NCBI GenBank assembly: GCA_030512335.1
Contig: JAULSU010000005.1
Span: 1,364,001 to 1,428,000, forward strand
Reading direction: 5' to 3'
Length of the DNA: 64,000 nucleotides
Source of the DNA: Immersiella caudata
Taxonomy: Eukaryota > Ascomycota > Sordariomycetes > Sordariales > Lasiosphaeriaceae
The notes beneath the pieces are model-generated. The model was not told the DNA's origin and did no database searches. It worked only from the letters and a program-made list of their open reading frames with translations. The position numbers and the translations under genes were made by a program. Shown here one piece after another: positions 35,824 to 45,139 of the stretch. The stretch's first letter is position 1. Each line of letters starts with the position of its first letter.

Positions 35824-36490
35824 TCTGCACTGCAATTTTTGCGTCGCGCGAGGAGAGAGAGAGGTGGACCGTGCACGGATCTCGACAGTAAAGGGGGAAT
35901 CTAGCTGGCGAGCGGAACTCTGAAGAAAAGCATCATTCTCCCCGTCATATTCCTTCTCGAGATTGAGACTCGGGGACTAGTTCCTGAGCAGGCTAGGGCT
36001 GACTATCTACAGCGCCTGTGCAGTTAAGAAACAAACTCTGTGAAGATTCCCGCTGGAGATGACGATAGAAAACCGAATTCTGGGAAAGACTCTCCTGCGT
36101 TGGTGTTGTCGCGTGTGGGAAAATTCCAGAAATGAATGTTGTCAACCAAGCTCCAGAATGAATCGATCGGAACACTGCAATTTTAGCATCGCGCGGGGAA
36201 AAGATAGGTGGCTTGTGCATCAGCCACTTTGCAAGGGGCCATCCCTAACACTCTGTTTAGCAGTTGCACACACATCGCAGCAGCGTGCAGATATCGGCTA
36301 GTACAGCGGCAAGTTGAGGGAGGGTGATTTGGGGAAATACTATTGTCCCTTGTCGGCTACTTGCCTACCTTCATTGGGTCCCTTTCCGGATGCGGGATCT
36401 TACTTCCCATTCGGGGGAGGTTCACTGCAATTTTCGGTTTCACTGCAATTTCGACATCACTCAAGGCGAGCGGGTGGCCCGTGCGTGTGC
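35811..36490. repeat. dispersed repeats built on CACTGCAATTT
   Basis: Related units at about 35827-35880, 36174-36222 and 36434-36490. Each starts with CACTGCAATTT and continues with a GC-rich part (gcgtcgcgcgagg, gcatcgcgcgggg, gacatcactcaagg) and then AGGTGG or GGGTGG and a GTGC. The motif CACTGCAAT also recurs once more within the first and third units. Divergence is high, so the copies are old. Confidence 0.55.
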
Positions 36491-36537
36491 GTTGAGCCAA
36501 CCCTAACCCTTTCTTTGACTCCTTCGGTTCCACCGTG

Positions 36538-36550
36538 TTCCAGAACGTTC
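36538..36550 (+). promoter_or_regulatory. heat-shock element 1
   Basis: TTCCAGAACGTTC: three perfect alternating units (TTC-2-GAA-2-TTC), the consensus for Hsf1 binding. It is 317 bases upstream of the Hsp30-class start codon. Confidence 0.75.
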
Positions 36551-36649
36551 GCGCTAATCCTCGATCAATCAGCAAGCGACCAGCACATTTCAAAGCTCAC
36601 TGGAAGCCTCCAGCAATTCCCAGGCTTCGCGATTACGCGTTTGCGCGCC

Positions 36650-36667
36650 TTCCGGAGTGTTCACGAA
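36650..36667 (+). promoter_or_regulatory. heat-shock element 2
   Basis: TTCCGGAGTGTTCACGAA: four units (TTC, GAG, TTC, GAA) with correct two-base spacing and one mismatch in the second. It is 200 bases upstream of the start codon, with a TTATA at about 36696-36700 downstream of it. Confidence 0.7.
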
Positions 36668-36866
36668 GCCGCTATCAAACCGCCACGATGCATACTTATA
36701 CCGAGCTCTCCTCCTGCACTCCAGATCCAATCTTTATCAGAAACCAGATCAGATCTCAATCAACCGATCAATTCCTAGTTCATCAGCCTTCCTGAGCTCG
36801 AATCCTCAACACCTCAAACTGCTTCATCGCTCCAACATCCGCTCTCACCAGCCAAACACCGCAAAC

Positions 36867-37616
36867 ATGCTGTCCTTCCTCTCCAGCCCCTACTGCGCTG
36901 CTCCAGCTCCGGAGCCCAGCTTCATCACCCTCTTCCGCTTGCTGGACGACTTTGACAGCTACAGCCGCGAAGCCCAGGCCCCTCAGCCCCAGCCCCAGCA
37001 GCAGCGCCGCCACATCCGCCGCACCATCACCACCACCTTCAAGCCCAAGTTTGACGTGCGCGAGACTGCAAATGCCTACGAACTCCACGGCGAGCTGCCC
37101 GGCATCGATAAGCAGAACCTCAACATCGAGTTCACCGACCCGCAGACCATCGTCGTGCGCGGCCGCGTAGAACGCACCTACGAGAGCAAGCCCGAGGCTG
37201 AGGAGCAAGCAACCACCACCGAGCCCGAGGCTGCCCCAGCAGCCGAGGAGAAGGTCTCCGACGCCGACGAGACCGCCAGCAACGCTAGCAGCCACGGCTG
37301 GCACCACGCCACTGTTGAAGACGACCCGGAGGAGCCTGCCACCCCTCCCGGCGCAGCTACCCCGGCCGAGACTGAGACGCCCAAGGCTGAGGTCACCAAG
37401 CCCGTCGCACCCGCTGTCAAGCAAGCGCCTGCTCCCGCTGAGCCCAAGGAGAAGGTCTGGCTCTACGAGCGCTCCATCGGGCAGTTCTCCAGGACGTTTG
37501 CCTTCCCCACGCGCGTCGAGCACGAGAATGTCTCGGCGAGCTTGGACAATGGTGTGCTGAGCATTGTTGTGCCCAAGGCACCCAAGCACCAGCTTAGGCG
37601 GGTTGCTATCTTCTAA
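36867..37616 (+). CDS. hsp30: small heat-shock protein, Hsp30/Hsp20 class
   Basis: 249 residues from ATG 36867, no intron. The alpha-crystallin domain begins with FKPKFDVRETANAYELHGELPGID (about residues 57-80) and continues FTDPQTIVVRGRVERTYES. It is then split by a long acidic Ala/Pro/Glu-rich insertion (about 112-200) and resumes with YERSIGQFSRTFAFPTRVEHENVSASLDNGVLSIVVPK to the end. This interrupted domain is the hallmark of the fungal Hsp30 group. The protein would act as an ATP-independent holdase forming oligomers. Two heat-shock elements lie 200 and 317 bases upstream and predict strong thermal induction. Confidence 0.93.
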   Translation: MLSFLSSPYCAAPAPEPSFITLFRLLDDFDSYSREAQAPQPQPQQQRRHIRRTITTTFKPKFDVRETANAYELHGELPGIDKQNLNIEFTDPQTIVVRGRVERTYESKPEAEEQATTTEPEAAPAAEEKVSDADETASNASSHGWHHATVEDDPEEPATPPGAATPAETETPKAEVTKPVAPAVKQAPAPAEPKEKVWLYERSIGQFSRTFAFPTRVEHENVSASLDNGVLSIVVPKAPKHQLRRVAIF

Positions 37617-37892
37617 GGGAACTTGGAAGTGGACTTCTGGCGATTTTTCTGGGTTTGGTTTCTTAGCATCGAATGGTTGGGATTAATGGGATTGCATTGC
37701 ATTGACGTTATATTGGCTGTCTTGAAGTCGGCGGGATGATTATAGAATGGGGATTTGTATTATGCGTGCATGAATGGGCCTAGGATAGACGGCCTAGCCT
37801 GTAGTGGCAATGGCAATGAATTCATCTCTTCATAACAACTTGACATTACTGCTCCTCTATGTGACCATGAACGTTGAATGACAACTTGAACC

Positions 37893-38561
37893 TCAACCAC
37901 CCAGAGCTTGCACCTCCACCCTATTCCCATCCGGATCCAAAACCAACAACACATTCAACAGCGCCCCCTCGATCAACTCCGCATCCTCAGGATACCTCTC
38001 CTGAAACCCCTCTCCATACCCATCCCCAACCGGCCCATCCCAATCCACAGCCTCCCCCACCCGCTTAATCACCTCTGCCCCCAGCCCCTCCGACCTCACC
38101 TGCGCCTCCCCCACATCTGGCACGATTAAACCCAGGTGACCAAACCACTGCCCCCGAGAAGGACCAGGATCAGCCCCATAGTCAAAATGAAGAAGTTCCA
38201 ATAAACCCCTAGCTCTTCCGCTCATCATCTCTGCGGTTAACTCGTCCACCGTCTGCGGCCATGTTGCATTCCCGCCCCGGGCAGAATGAGCGAGATAAGC
38301 TACGGTATAGCGGGGGCTGATACGGTGCGTGAAGAGGAGCTGGAAACCGAATACGTCGCCGTACCAGTTGATGCTGCGTGAGAGGTTGTGGACGTTGAGG
38401 GCAGCGTGGTTTAGGAGGTAGCCAGCTGTTGAAGGGGGAGGAGAGATAGGGGGGCCGGGGGTGGTAATCGGGAATGAGCGTGAGGACTGGCGGGGATTAA
38501 GGGGGCTGCAGGTGAGGGCGACGGAGGGAAAAAGGGAGAGGAGGAGATAGGGAGGATGCAT
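37893..38561 (-). CDS. secreted glyoxalase-fold (VOC) protein
   Basis: 222 residues from ATG 38561 (a longer frame upstream has no better start). The N-terminus MHPPYLLLSLFPSVALTC is a plausible signal peptide or lipobox-like end, followed by a Pro/Ser linker. The domain follows glyoxalase I order: NHAALNVHNLSRSINWYGDVFGF (His), GLLELLHFDYG (Glu), FGHLGLIVPDV (His), LDPDGNRVEVQ (Glu), so all four metal ligands are present. Cytosolic glyoxalase I converts the methylglyoxal-glutathione adduct to S-lactoylglutathione. An exported form is unusual and its substrate is uncertain; other VOC enzymes share the ligands. Confidence 0.75.
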   Translation of the reverse strand: MHPPYLLLSLFPSVALTCSPLNPRQSSRSFPITTPGPPISPPPSTAGYLLNHAALNVHNLSRSINWYGDVFGFQLLFTHRISPRYTVAYLAHSARGGNATWPQTVDELTAEMMSGRARGLLELLHFDYGADPGPSRGQWFGHLGLIVPDVGEAQVRSEGLGAEVIKRVGEAVDWDGPVGDGYGEGFQERYPEDAELIEGALLNVLLVLDPDGNRVEVQALGG

Positions 38562-38939
38562 TTTGGGTTTGTTATTCCTGGTGATTGTTGGATGGAATTT
38601 GCTTTTTTGGTTGGCGTGGAAAGCTTGTGGATAAAGGTGTTGATGGGGATGCCTGGGGTTTTTATTATTTTGCCACAAGCCCGACGGTGTTTGTGCGCTA
38701 AGAACCGAATTGGTGGAAACCCTAAGTGCTCACGCAGCATTCTCACATCGATGTCATTGTCACTGCGCCCAAGGTATCAGTCCTTCGGGCTGCGGAAAGA
38801 TATTAAATTCCGGGTTTCTGCTGACGAGAGCCGGCTCACGCGTTCATCTGGGGCCGTCTCGGCCGATGCGGCCGCCGGCCCCGCTCCGCCAAGATGCGGC
38901 AAATGCGGGGCCAAGCCCGCCCGGTACTTCCCGCCCCTC

Positions 38940-39381
38940 TCACAACTTGGGCTCATCCACAACCGGCGTCTCACTCTCCACCTCCCATCCTTATTATGCC
39001 TTGTTCGCAATGCCATCCCCTGATTCTCAACCTACGGCATCTCCATATAACCTTTGTCGTGACATCCCCAGTCCGAAACGCGGTGCCCGCATCCTGCGTC
39101 ATGAAAAAGACGAGTAATTTGCCCGTCGGCAACAACGTGTGCTGGCCTGGTGGCGGCGGGTTCGAGCCTACGGCGCTGACGTAGATGGGAGTCCCGGCGT
39201 CGCGGACGCGCTTAAAGTGCAAAGCTGCGGCGGTCGTCTCGTTGATGAACTGGAAGCTCTTTGAGAGTGACTTGTCGGTGACTGGTAAGGAGGTAGTTGA
39301 GGTCCAAGAGGATGAGAGGCTGAGGGGTTGGCCTGGTTCGATCGGGGAGGGGGGGGATGGATTCGAGTTTGGAGACGTGGG
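38940..39381 (-). CDS. probable two-exon 3' part of an unknown small protein
   Basis: Exon 39381-39036, intron 39035-38990 (46 nt, gtaggt...ataag), exon 38989-38940; 131 residues without the start. The upstream boundary is an acceptor-like ctcacttag just before 39381. The sequence is coherent: SLSKSFQFINETTAAALHFK, GTPIYVSAVGSNPPPPGQH, GKLLVFFMTQDAGTAF, then a C-terminal VESETPVVDEPKL. It suggests a small beta-rich protein. No ATG lies in frame, so the first exon must be farther upstream, possibly inside the repeat at 39449-39780, or the gene is truncated. No family recognised. Confidence 0.4.
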
Positions 39382-40322
39382 CTAAGTGAGGGGCACTATG
39401 TTTTGGCAGGAAATGGCGGGACAAGCTGCCCACTCCAGCGCAAACCATGACACCATGACGAAAGCCTCAAACTCGCCGTCGTCCGGATGTCGGATGCCCC
39501 GTAGCCGCCGCTAACCCAGACGATGACACTCAGCTCAGCCTCGAAAGCCATCACATACCTCGCGAACTTTTAGAGTTTCCCGTTGTCCAGACCCCTCACC
39601 TGGCCCGCGCTCGCTCTTTCTCCGCCGCTTGACCCAAAACATGAGATTCAGCTCCAGACACGAAGCCGTAGTCGGATCTCGCGAGAGTCCAGACTGCTCG
39701 TCCTCCGGGCGTCGGCTGTCCCTTTGCCCGCCGCTTGACCCGAACGCGACATTCAGGTCGCCCTCTCAAGCCATGACACCATCTCCGCGGCTAGAAACAT
39801 GTAGCCTCTTCGAGCTTCGTCGCAAACGCCCTGCCAGCGCACGACCCGCTAGCCGTGCCGATGGGCTTTTGCACGCAGGAGATGGCGCGTTACGGCCCGT
39901 TCCCCCAACCGCTTCTCAGTGCAAAAGTGAGCAAGAGCGGTATGCATCAATCTCCAATAAAGGAAGCCGCGAAGCAAGGCAGCTCGAATGGGGAAAGGCG
40001 GGTGGGGACGATTGAAGGGTTGAGGAGAGCTGAACCGCCGTCTAGGCTCGGCCTCTTAATAGCCAGTCAGAAACGCTGGCGTCTCGCGAGCGACCCACCC
40101 AGTGCTCAGCTCTGGGGACCCAACTCGGCGCAATGACGGCGAGTCGGCGAGTCGGCGGGAGCTCCCGCTCCGTCCCGCCAGAGACACCGTCATTAGTATA
40201 AGTACCTAACTGTGGTGATCCATCGTCAAGACTCAGAGAAAGTCTCAGCACCTCTCCAGCACTCGTAAAACCTGCTTCTTCTTTACACCGCGCACCAGCC
40301 ATCAGCTCCCAACACCACGACA
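39382..40322. other. intergenic with imperfect tandem repeats
   Basis: Contains the repeat at 39449-39780. The last 200 bases are promoter of the gene at 40323, including short direct repeats of GGCGAGTC (about 40138-40160). Confidence 0.45.
39449..39780. repeat. imperfect tandem repeat, about 80-bp unit
   Basis: 39475-39553 (cgtcgtccggatgtcggatg ... agcctcgaaagccatcaca) resembles 39698-39775 (cgtcctccgggcgtcggctg ... ccctctcaagccatgacacc). A shorter middle copy near 39620-39665 shares ccgccgcttgaccc and attcagctc. The unit is about two thirds identical by eye. Confidence 0.5.
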
Positions 40323-40815
40323 ATGCCCAACCTCTCCAGCCTCAAAATCTCTTACGGCTCCACCCAGGCAAGTCAACCCCCCACCAGCTCCTGGATCACG
40401 TCGTCTCTAACTTCTCACCTCGTGCGCACAGGATGGCAAGGGGCACTACCTCGTCTGGGAGGTCATGCACAGCGAGAAGCTCCCTGAGCCACTTTGCAAT
40501 GTTATCCGTGCCAGCGGTCTCAAGAAATTTGCCGACGCCCTCACCAAGCACGACATGGCGGCTTGCGAGCAGGTCTGGACGTTCAATGACACCTTTGGGC
40601 TGCCGGGCAAGCCCAAGGCCGGGGGTGAGGGCGGGTACCCCTTTTCAGGCTCGTTCAAGACCTGGTTCATGACGCTCCACGCGTTCGAGGATCACAAGGG
40701 CCAGGTGGAGATTCTGGAGCACCTGCAGCAGGATGAGAGGATGGGGGTTCTTGGGGCGAAGCTGCAGGCGGAGTGGGATTACTTCAAGAACAAGGTCAGC
40801 GATGACGCGAACTAA
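40323..40815 (+). CDS. small conserved-looking protein, GC-AG intron
   Basis: Exon 1 40323-40367, intron 40368-40431 (64 nt), exon 2 40432-40815; 142 residues. The donor is GCAAGT preceded by CAG, the usual context for GC-AG introns, with branch tctctaac and acceptor cacag. The exon 2 frame alone has no good start. The protein is hydrophilic, without signal or membrane segment, and contains HYLVWEVMHSEKLPEPL and a helical C-terminus (EILEHLQQDERMGVLG). No family recognised. An upstream leader of about 60 C-rich bases ends in acgacaATG, a good fungal start context. Confidence 0.65.
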
Positions 40816-41272
40816 GGTACCTTGGATAAAGGTAGCTAGCAGGGGTGAAGATGAGTACATATTCTTGATGTTTGCTACCCCGTTTGATCACTGCGCTCCG
40901 TTTTTTCGTTGGGTGTTGGCCGCGGTCTCTGCATCATCTCAGCTTGGGGCAAGCAAGCCTCACATTAAAGTTGACGCCCGTCTCGACCCGGTCGTTCAGC
41001 TGGTATCTTGCGGAGCTAGCCAGGGCGAAAGAGCCACCCTAGCGCAATCCAACCACTGATAGCGGCCCGAACCGCCACGGATCTTGTTCCTATTGGCTGG
41101 GGGCGTTTGCGGCTGCAGGCGCATCTCGTGGCGCCGTATCACCGCCGTACCACGCATTACTCGATTTGGAGACATTTTTCTCGCCTGTGGTTTTCGCCAA
41201 CTAAAATACAGGCTAGTGAGAGCGCTTTACCCAACTTTTCCCCTCGTTTTGCAGGGCCTGAGACACCATTAG
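40816..41272. other. intergenic, no feature seen
   Basis: Convergent 3' flanks of the genes at 40815 and 41273. Confidence 0.5.
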
Positions 41273-42199
41273 CTACCACCCGAACCGCCGAGCTTCTAGT
41301 CTCAGTCTCGGGCAAATCGGAAACGACCGAAGGTCATCCAGAGGCGCGAAATGCGACCACAGCCCCTCTACTACTGCCTTGTTCGCCTCAAACTCCAGGC
41401 GCATCAGCTCGTCTGTCACACCGCTACCCAGGGCTCTCTCGAGCTCCTGCAACATCTTGTCAATGTCGAGAAACCGCCAAATCTCTTGATGTGTCTTGCC
41501 GGGAGGACGGAGGTGCGGCTGTGCACATGAAAAGGTTACGTTGCGAAAGTACGAATCAAATGGTTTAATGTAGCCCCTTTTCGGGCTCAAGTTCGAATTG
41601 TCTCCATATTTATCGTAGGGCTCCAGCGCCTCGACAAAATGTAACCGAGGTTTCGTGGTGTCCTGGCCTGGCGAAGCAGAAGGTGAGAAGACGAAGGATA
41701 TGGTCTGCAGCGATGACAAGGCGCTCAGACTACTTCCGAGCTTTTCGAGACCGTGTTCCCGGTGGCGAAGTGCTAGGTGGCTGCTTGAGGTTATCCAGCC
41801 GGTTGTAGTTCTCCAGTTGCTGGGTCGGGGCTCGCTATAGGCTTCGTAGCGGTCCGCGCATCTGAGGTATGTGCGAAACGAGTGCAAACGGGATGGCGGC
41901 ACGTAGAGGATGTCGATCGACGGATTGTAGGCGCGCCAGACACCGCACTGTAGAGCAGCGCTTCGGGGCTCGTGGCTGGTCAGGAGCATCGCGGGGCATC
42001 CGATTTCGAATACGACAGGTTTTTCGCTCTTCGGTTCATCGTCGTAACTGATGTGGTCGGGGTTTAAGGAACGGATCTCGGGAAAAATGCAAACCGATTT
42101 GGCTGCGCTTGTGGGTTTCGAGGTAGCTGCACAATGCCATATTTCGATGCGCAGCTCGGCGGGCAAGTCGGGGAATCGAGTGAAGGCTGTGGCAGCCAT
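41273..42199 (-). CDS. 2EXR-domain protein
   Basis: 308 residues from ATG 42199 (upstream frame has no recognisable coding). The N-terminus FTRFPDLPAELRIEIWHCA (about residues 7-25) is the 2EXR signature common in filamentous fungi. The middle has the usual companions (YNPSIDILYVPPS, HLALRHREHGLEKLG, LQTISFVFSP) in a fold of unknown function. No membrane segment or signal. These genes are lineage-expanded and often called hypothetical; the name describes the fold signature only. Confidence 0.8.
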   Translation of the reverse strand: MAATAFTRFPDLPAELRIEIWHCAATSKPTSAAKSVCIFPEIRSLNPDHISYDDEPKSEKPVVFEIGCPAMLLTSHEPRSAALQCGVWRAYNPSIDILYVPPSRLHSFRTYLRCADRYEAYSEPRPSNWRTTTGWITSSSHLALRHREHGLEKLGSSLSALSSLQTISFVFSPSASPGQDTTKPRLHFVEALEPYDKYGDNSNLSPKRGYIKPFDSYFRNVTFSCAQPHLRPPGKTHQEIWRFLDIDKMLQELERALGSGVTDELMRLEFEANKAVVEGLWSHFAPLDDLRSFPICPRLRLEARRFGW

Positions 42200-42524
42200 G
42201 GTGGTGGAATGCCCAGCGGATGAAAGGAAAGGTGGGAAGTGGAGAATTTGGAAATTCAGACGAAGCGTCAGGGGTGCCAAGTGGGGGTTTATATGAGGCA
42301 AACAATTCGGTAGCGGCCTGAAGGGGACGCCTGTTGGCAGGCACTGCGGTGGCACAATTGATTGATTGTTGGCATTCTTCTACGGTCCCGAAATCCTTGC
42401 CGGCCCATCCCGTCGGGAGACATCAAATGCCATTACCCGACCTCCGATCCTACCAACGACAGCTGATCTGATCCAGGCCACTACAAAAATGGATTACACA
42501 GTGTGCGTAGATAACAAGTATTCC
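42200..42524. other. intergenic, no feature seen
   Basis: Promoter side of the 2EXR gene and 3' flank of the secreted-protein gene. Confidence 0.45.
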
Positions 42525-43088
42525 TTATGAAGAAAATGACAAACCCCTTCTTATGAGGGGCGTCGTTGTTTCCGGCGCATGCACGACCTTGATGATAATG
42601 TTCCCCGGCTTCGCACCCAGGGCTTTGTATTCGTCGGATTGCTAGGCCGGGTTGCTGGCGTTAACTTGGACGAGCCACTGGCCGCCGTTGATGCCGCAAC
42701 CCATGATGCTCTTGGCCCTCTGCTCGGGCGTGGCGTTGAGACCGCCATCGATGGTGTCGGCGGTGTCATCTAACAAAACACTCGAGTTGGCGCGCTTGAG
42801 AGTGTGCTTGGCGAGAACGAGGACGGAGCCTACGGGTTCCCCCATGGTCCACTCATCGCATCCCTGGAGGTTGGGGTTGGCAGGCATCGTCAAAAACTTG
42901 GGTCTGTCTGCCGTTTCGCCGCGGAACCCGGCGACGATGTATTCAAGCTCGTCTAGGTCGATGTTCTGGGGGAGTCCCCCGATATATCCGTAGCAGACGC
43001 GCTGGGTGCCCTCGTCGCAGTTTTGGGCGACCGCGAGGGTGAGGGATGTGGTAGCGAGGAAGAGAGATGGAAATAGTTGGCCCTTCAT
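42525..43088 (-). pseudogene. secreted-protein gene with in-frame TAG and transposon at its 5' end
   Basis: ATG 43088 opens a frame with signal peptide MKGQLFPSLFLATTSLTLAVA and a mature part with Cys (NCDEGTQRVCYGYIGG, GCDEW, GCGINGG). It stops at TAG 42642-42644 (148 residues). The same frame goes on with good coding character (QSDEYK, GAKPGNIIIKVVHAPE) to TAA 42525-42527. So the TAG is either a nonsense change (CAG or TAC ancestor) or a readthrough site. The element at 43096-45141 begins 7 bases upstream of the ATG and has replaced the promoter. The gene is probably silent. No family recognised. Confidence 0.6.
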
Positions 43089-43097
43089 TTTTATGTA

Positions 43098-43142
43098 ACG
43101 TGCGTTATAAGCGAGCGGCGCATATAAGCGAGCGGCGCACTT
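43098..43142 (+). repeat. left terminal inverted repeat
   Basis: 45 bp, starting ACGTGCGTTATAAGCG. It contains a 17-bp direct repeat (TATAAGCGAGCGGCGCA twice), possibly two transposase binding sites. Confidence 0.95.
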
Positions 43143-43219
43143 CCCCCAACCTCATAGCAAGTATCTACAATTATTCCACCACAACACTAGGAAATAACAA
43201 TAACTGAATCAGAAATGGA

Positions 43220-45047
43220 TCAATCAGACGATTCTGCAGCCTCCTTGCAGGTGCGCGCATTATGGCCAGGCTTACCGCACACACCACAACACCGAATCTT
43301 CGTACGAGACCCCCCTGTACCACCACCACTTTGGCGTGTTTCCTGAGCCAACTGCTCGCCCACAGCCTTCTGATCTAGTAAATCCTGTGCCTCTTGTACA
43401 GTAAGTGACCCTTTAAGCCGTACACGTGTTTTTTTAGCCCTCCGTCGCTTACTAAGCCCCTTATTGGCCTTTCGTAGTGTGGAGACCTTTGTACGGAGAA
43501 GAGCCACCTCGTGTATCACAGCCATTATACCTTTGGCTAATCGATCCACAGCTATTAGTATAAAGGTTAAAGAGCTGCCCTGATGGTTCGAAATTCGATT
43601 TTTAATAAATGCTAACTGTGAGGTAGCCTCTCAGGGGTTATGTGGCGTTTAGGAGGTCTAAGGTAGTGGTGTGGTTTAGCCTGAGGTTAGGGGTGTTAGG
43701 GTTCGAATACACACATCTAGCTTTAATATTACTTTATCTGGGTCGTACGGCATAAGGCCAGCTCCGGTAAAGCCCCCCTGGATATTCTTTTCCGTAATTG
43801 AAGCAAAAAACGCTTCTTTAAACGAACAGAGAAATTCTAACTTACTAATATAAGTAATACTTATCCACATCAACTGCTCAATCTAATGGCCGTACGCCTT
43901 CTTTAGCGGCCCAAAACAACCAACATCTAAAGGCTGAAGTAGGTGTGAGGCATGCGGAGGTATACAGAGCGTAATAATGTTATATTGAACAGGTGCGGTG
44001 ATGCACCATAAGACTCAGGGCACAAAAGAATAGAACCACCCCCAAGAACGCCGATGGCGGCCAGTATGGCCGCCAGTAAAGTAGCTCCCTCTCCGATCGA
44101 AGGAGCACGCTGTGACGACCTGTGGGCCACCCTTGTAGGTCGGAACGGACCGACGTGTCCCCGCAGGCGCCACAGTGCGCAAACAGTGCAAGCTGAAACG
44201 CGCACACGGACTGATCACCCTGATCACTGGAAGAAGGGAGTGATCACGATAAACGCCAAGACTATTGATCACTCTGCTTACTAAGTGAGCCCAGTGATCA
44301 GAGTGATCAAGGTACAAGTTACATCTCCATTAGTTAGTATAGATAGCTATCATCGTACCCACGATGGTGTGAGGAACCTTCTGTTCCTCACGCAAGTATT
44401 CGCTCGTCAATTGAACCAACTTCGATTGTGTCCTACTGCACTAACACTTGGAGTGTTACTCTGTCTTATAATGACATACGACCGCCATTAACCAGTGAAC
44501 CCTCGTCTGTAAGGACTTGCCTCTGTATTACTCCTCTCCACCCCACCCAACTTATCTAGCGACCCTGCCGACCGTCTGTCGACAGGCAAAGGTCGTAACA
44601 GTTATACACAAGGGTAAACCACTCTCTAATAACCTTTAGATCTTCGTATTTAGCCCTTTAGTAGTTGTATTTACGTGTAAAACGCGTCTAAAGCTTTAAT
44701 TGGTATTTGATAAAGTTATAAGCCCAGAGCTTACCGACAGGGGGCGTGTCGCGTTTATGTAACAGTCGGTTAGCTATATCTTCCACGTAACAAAGCTGTG
44801 GGTGGAATGCGTGTGTAGATAGCTCGATTATGTACTAAACAATCGTACTTTTTTCTAAATCCGTAAACTTACGTGAGTTAGCTGGAATATCGCGTCGTAC
44901 AGGTTTACCGTGAAGTTGTTGCCGGAGTGTTGTTTCTGGGACATTATATACCTTAGCTGCCTTTCGCTGACTAAGCTTTGGATTCTTCTGAATAGCTTGG
45001 ATGGCTAAAAGAAGCCTCGCTTCGTTTAAATCGCTTGCTATGGTTTT
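43220..45047 (-). pseudogene. Fot1/pogo transposase remnants
   Basis: From 45047: SDLNEARLLLAIQAIQ, LSQRKAAKVYNVPETTLRQ (helix-turn-helix), RRDIPANSRKFTDLEKS, then TAG 44835-44837, TAG 44688-44690 and TAA 44658-44660 before the inserted element; after it YNIITLCIPPHASHLLQ, TAG 43883-43885 and FKEAFFASITEKNIQGGF. A last frame 43549-43220 has a zinc knuckle (CCGVCGKPGHNARTC). The nonsense codons after LEKS, in KYNY*RAK and in YGH*IEQ fall at Gln in related Fot1 proteins, and the one after QLKL also fits a Gln codon; all are explained by CAG/CAA to TAG/TAA. The Asp-containing middle of the DDE domain is absent. Confidence 0.8.
44111..44600 (+). mobile_element. short inverted-repeat element (MITE-like), copy 1, nested
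   Basis: 490 bp with ends TGTGACGACC and GGTCGTAACA (10-bp inverted repeats, one mismatch). It lies inside the Fot1 remnant. An internal perfect hairpin GTGAGGAAC-CTTCT-GTTCCTCAC is at about 44370-44392. It has no coding capacity. It is related in inverted orientation to 48276-48802 and to 61491 onward, and in direct orientation to 59505-59976. No target duplication could be seen. Confidence 0.75.
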
Positions 45048-45094
45048 TGGTGGTGGAATGTGGTAAATAATCAGGGGTAGCGCGTCGCGTTGAA

Positions 45095-45139
45095 AAGTGC
45101 GCCGCTCGCTTATATGCGCCGCTCGCTTATAACGCACGT
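45095..45139 (-). repeat. right terminal inverted repeat
   Basis: Exact reverse complement of 43098-43142. Confidence 0.95.

Larger units (their letters stand above)
35301..36537. other. long intergenic region with short repeats
   Basis: No supported gene. It contains the palindrome at 35803-35823 and dispersed CACTGCAATTT repeats (35811-36470) and lies upstream of the small heat-shock gene. Confidence 0.55.

Noticed and set aside
36783..37589. A 268-residue minus-strand frame
   Set aside because: Antisense to the Hsp30-class gene, whose alpha-crystallin motifs are unambiguous.
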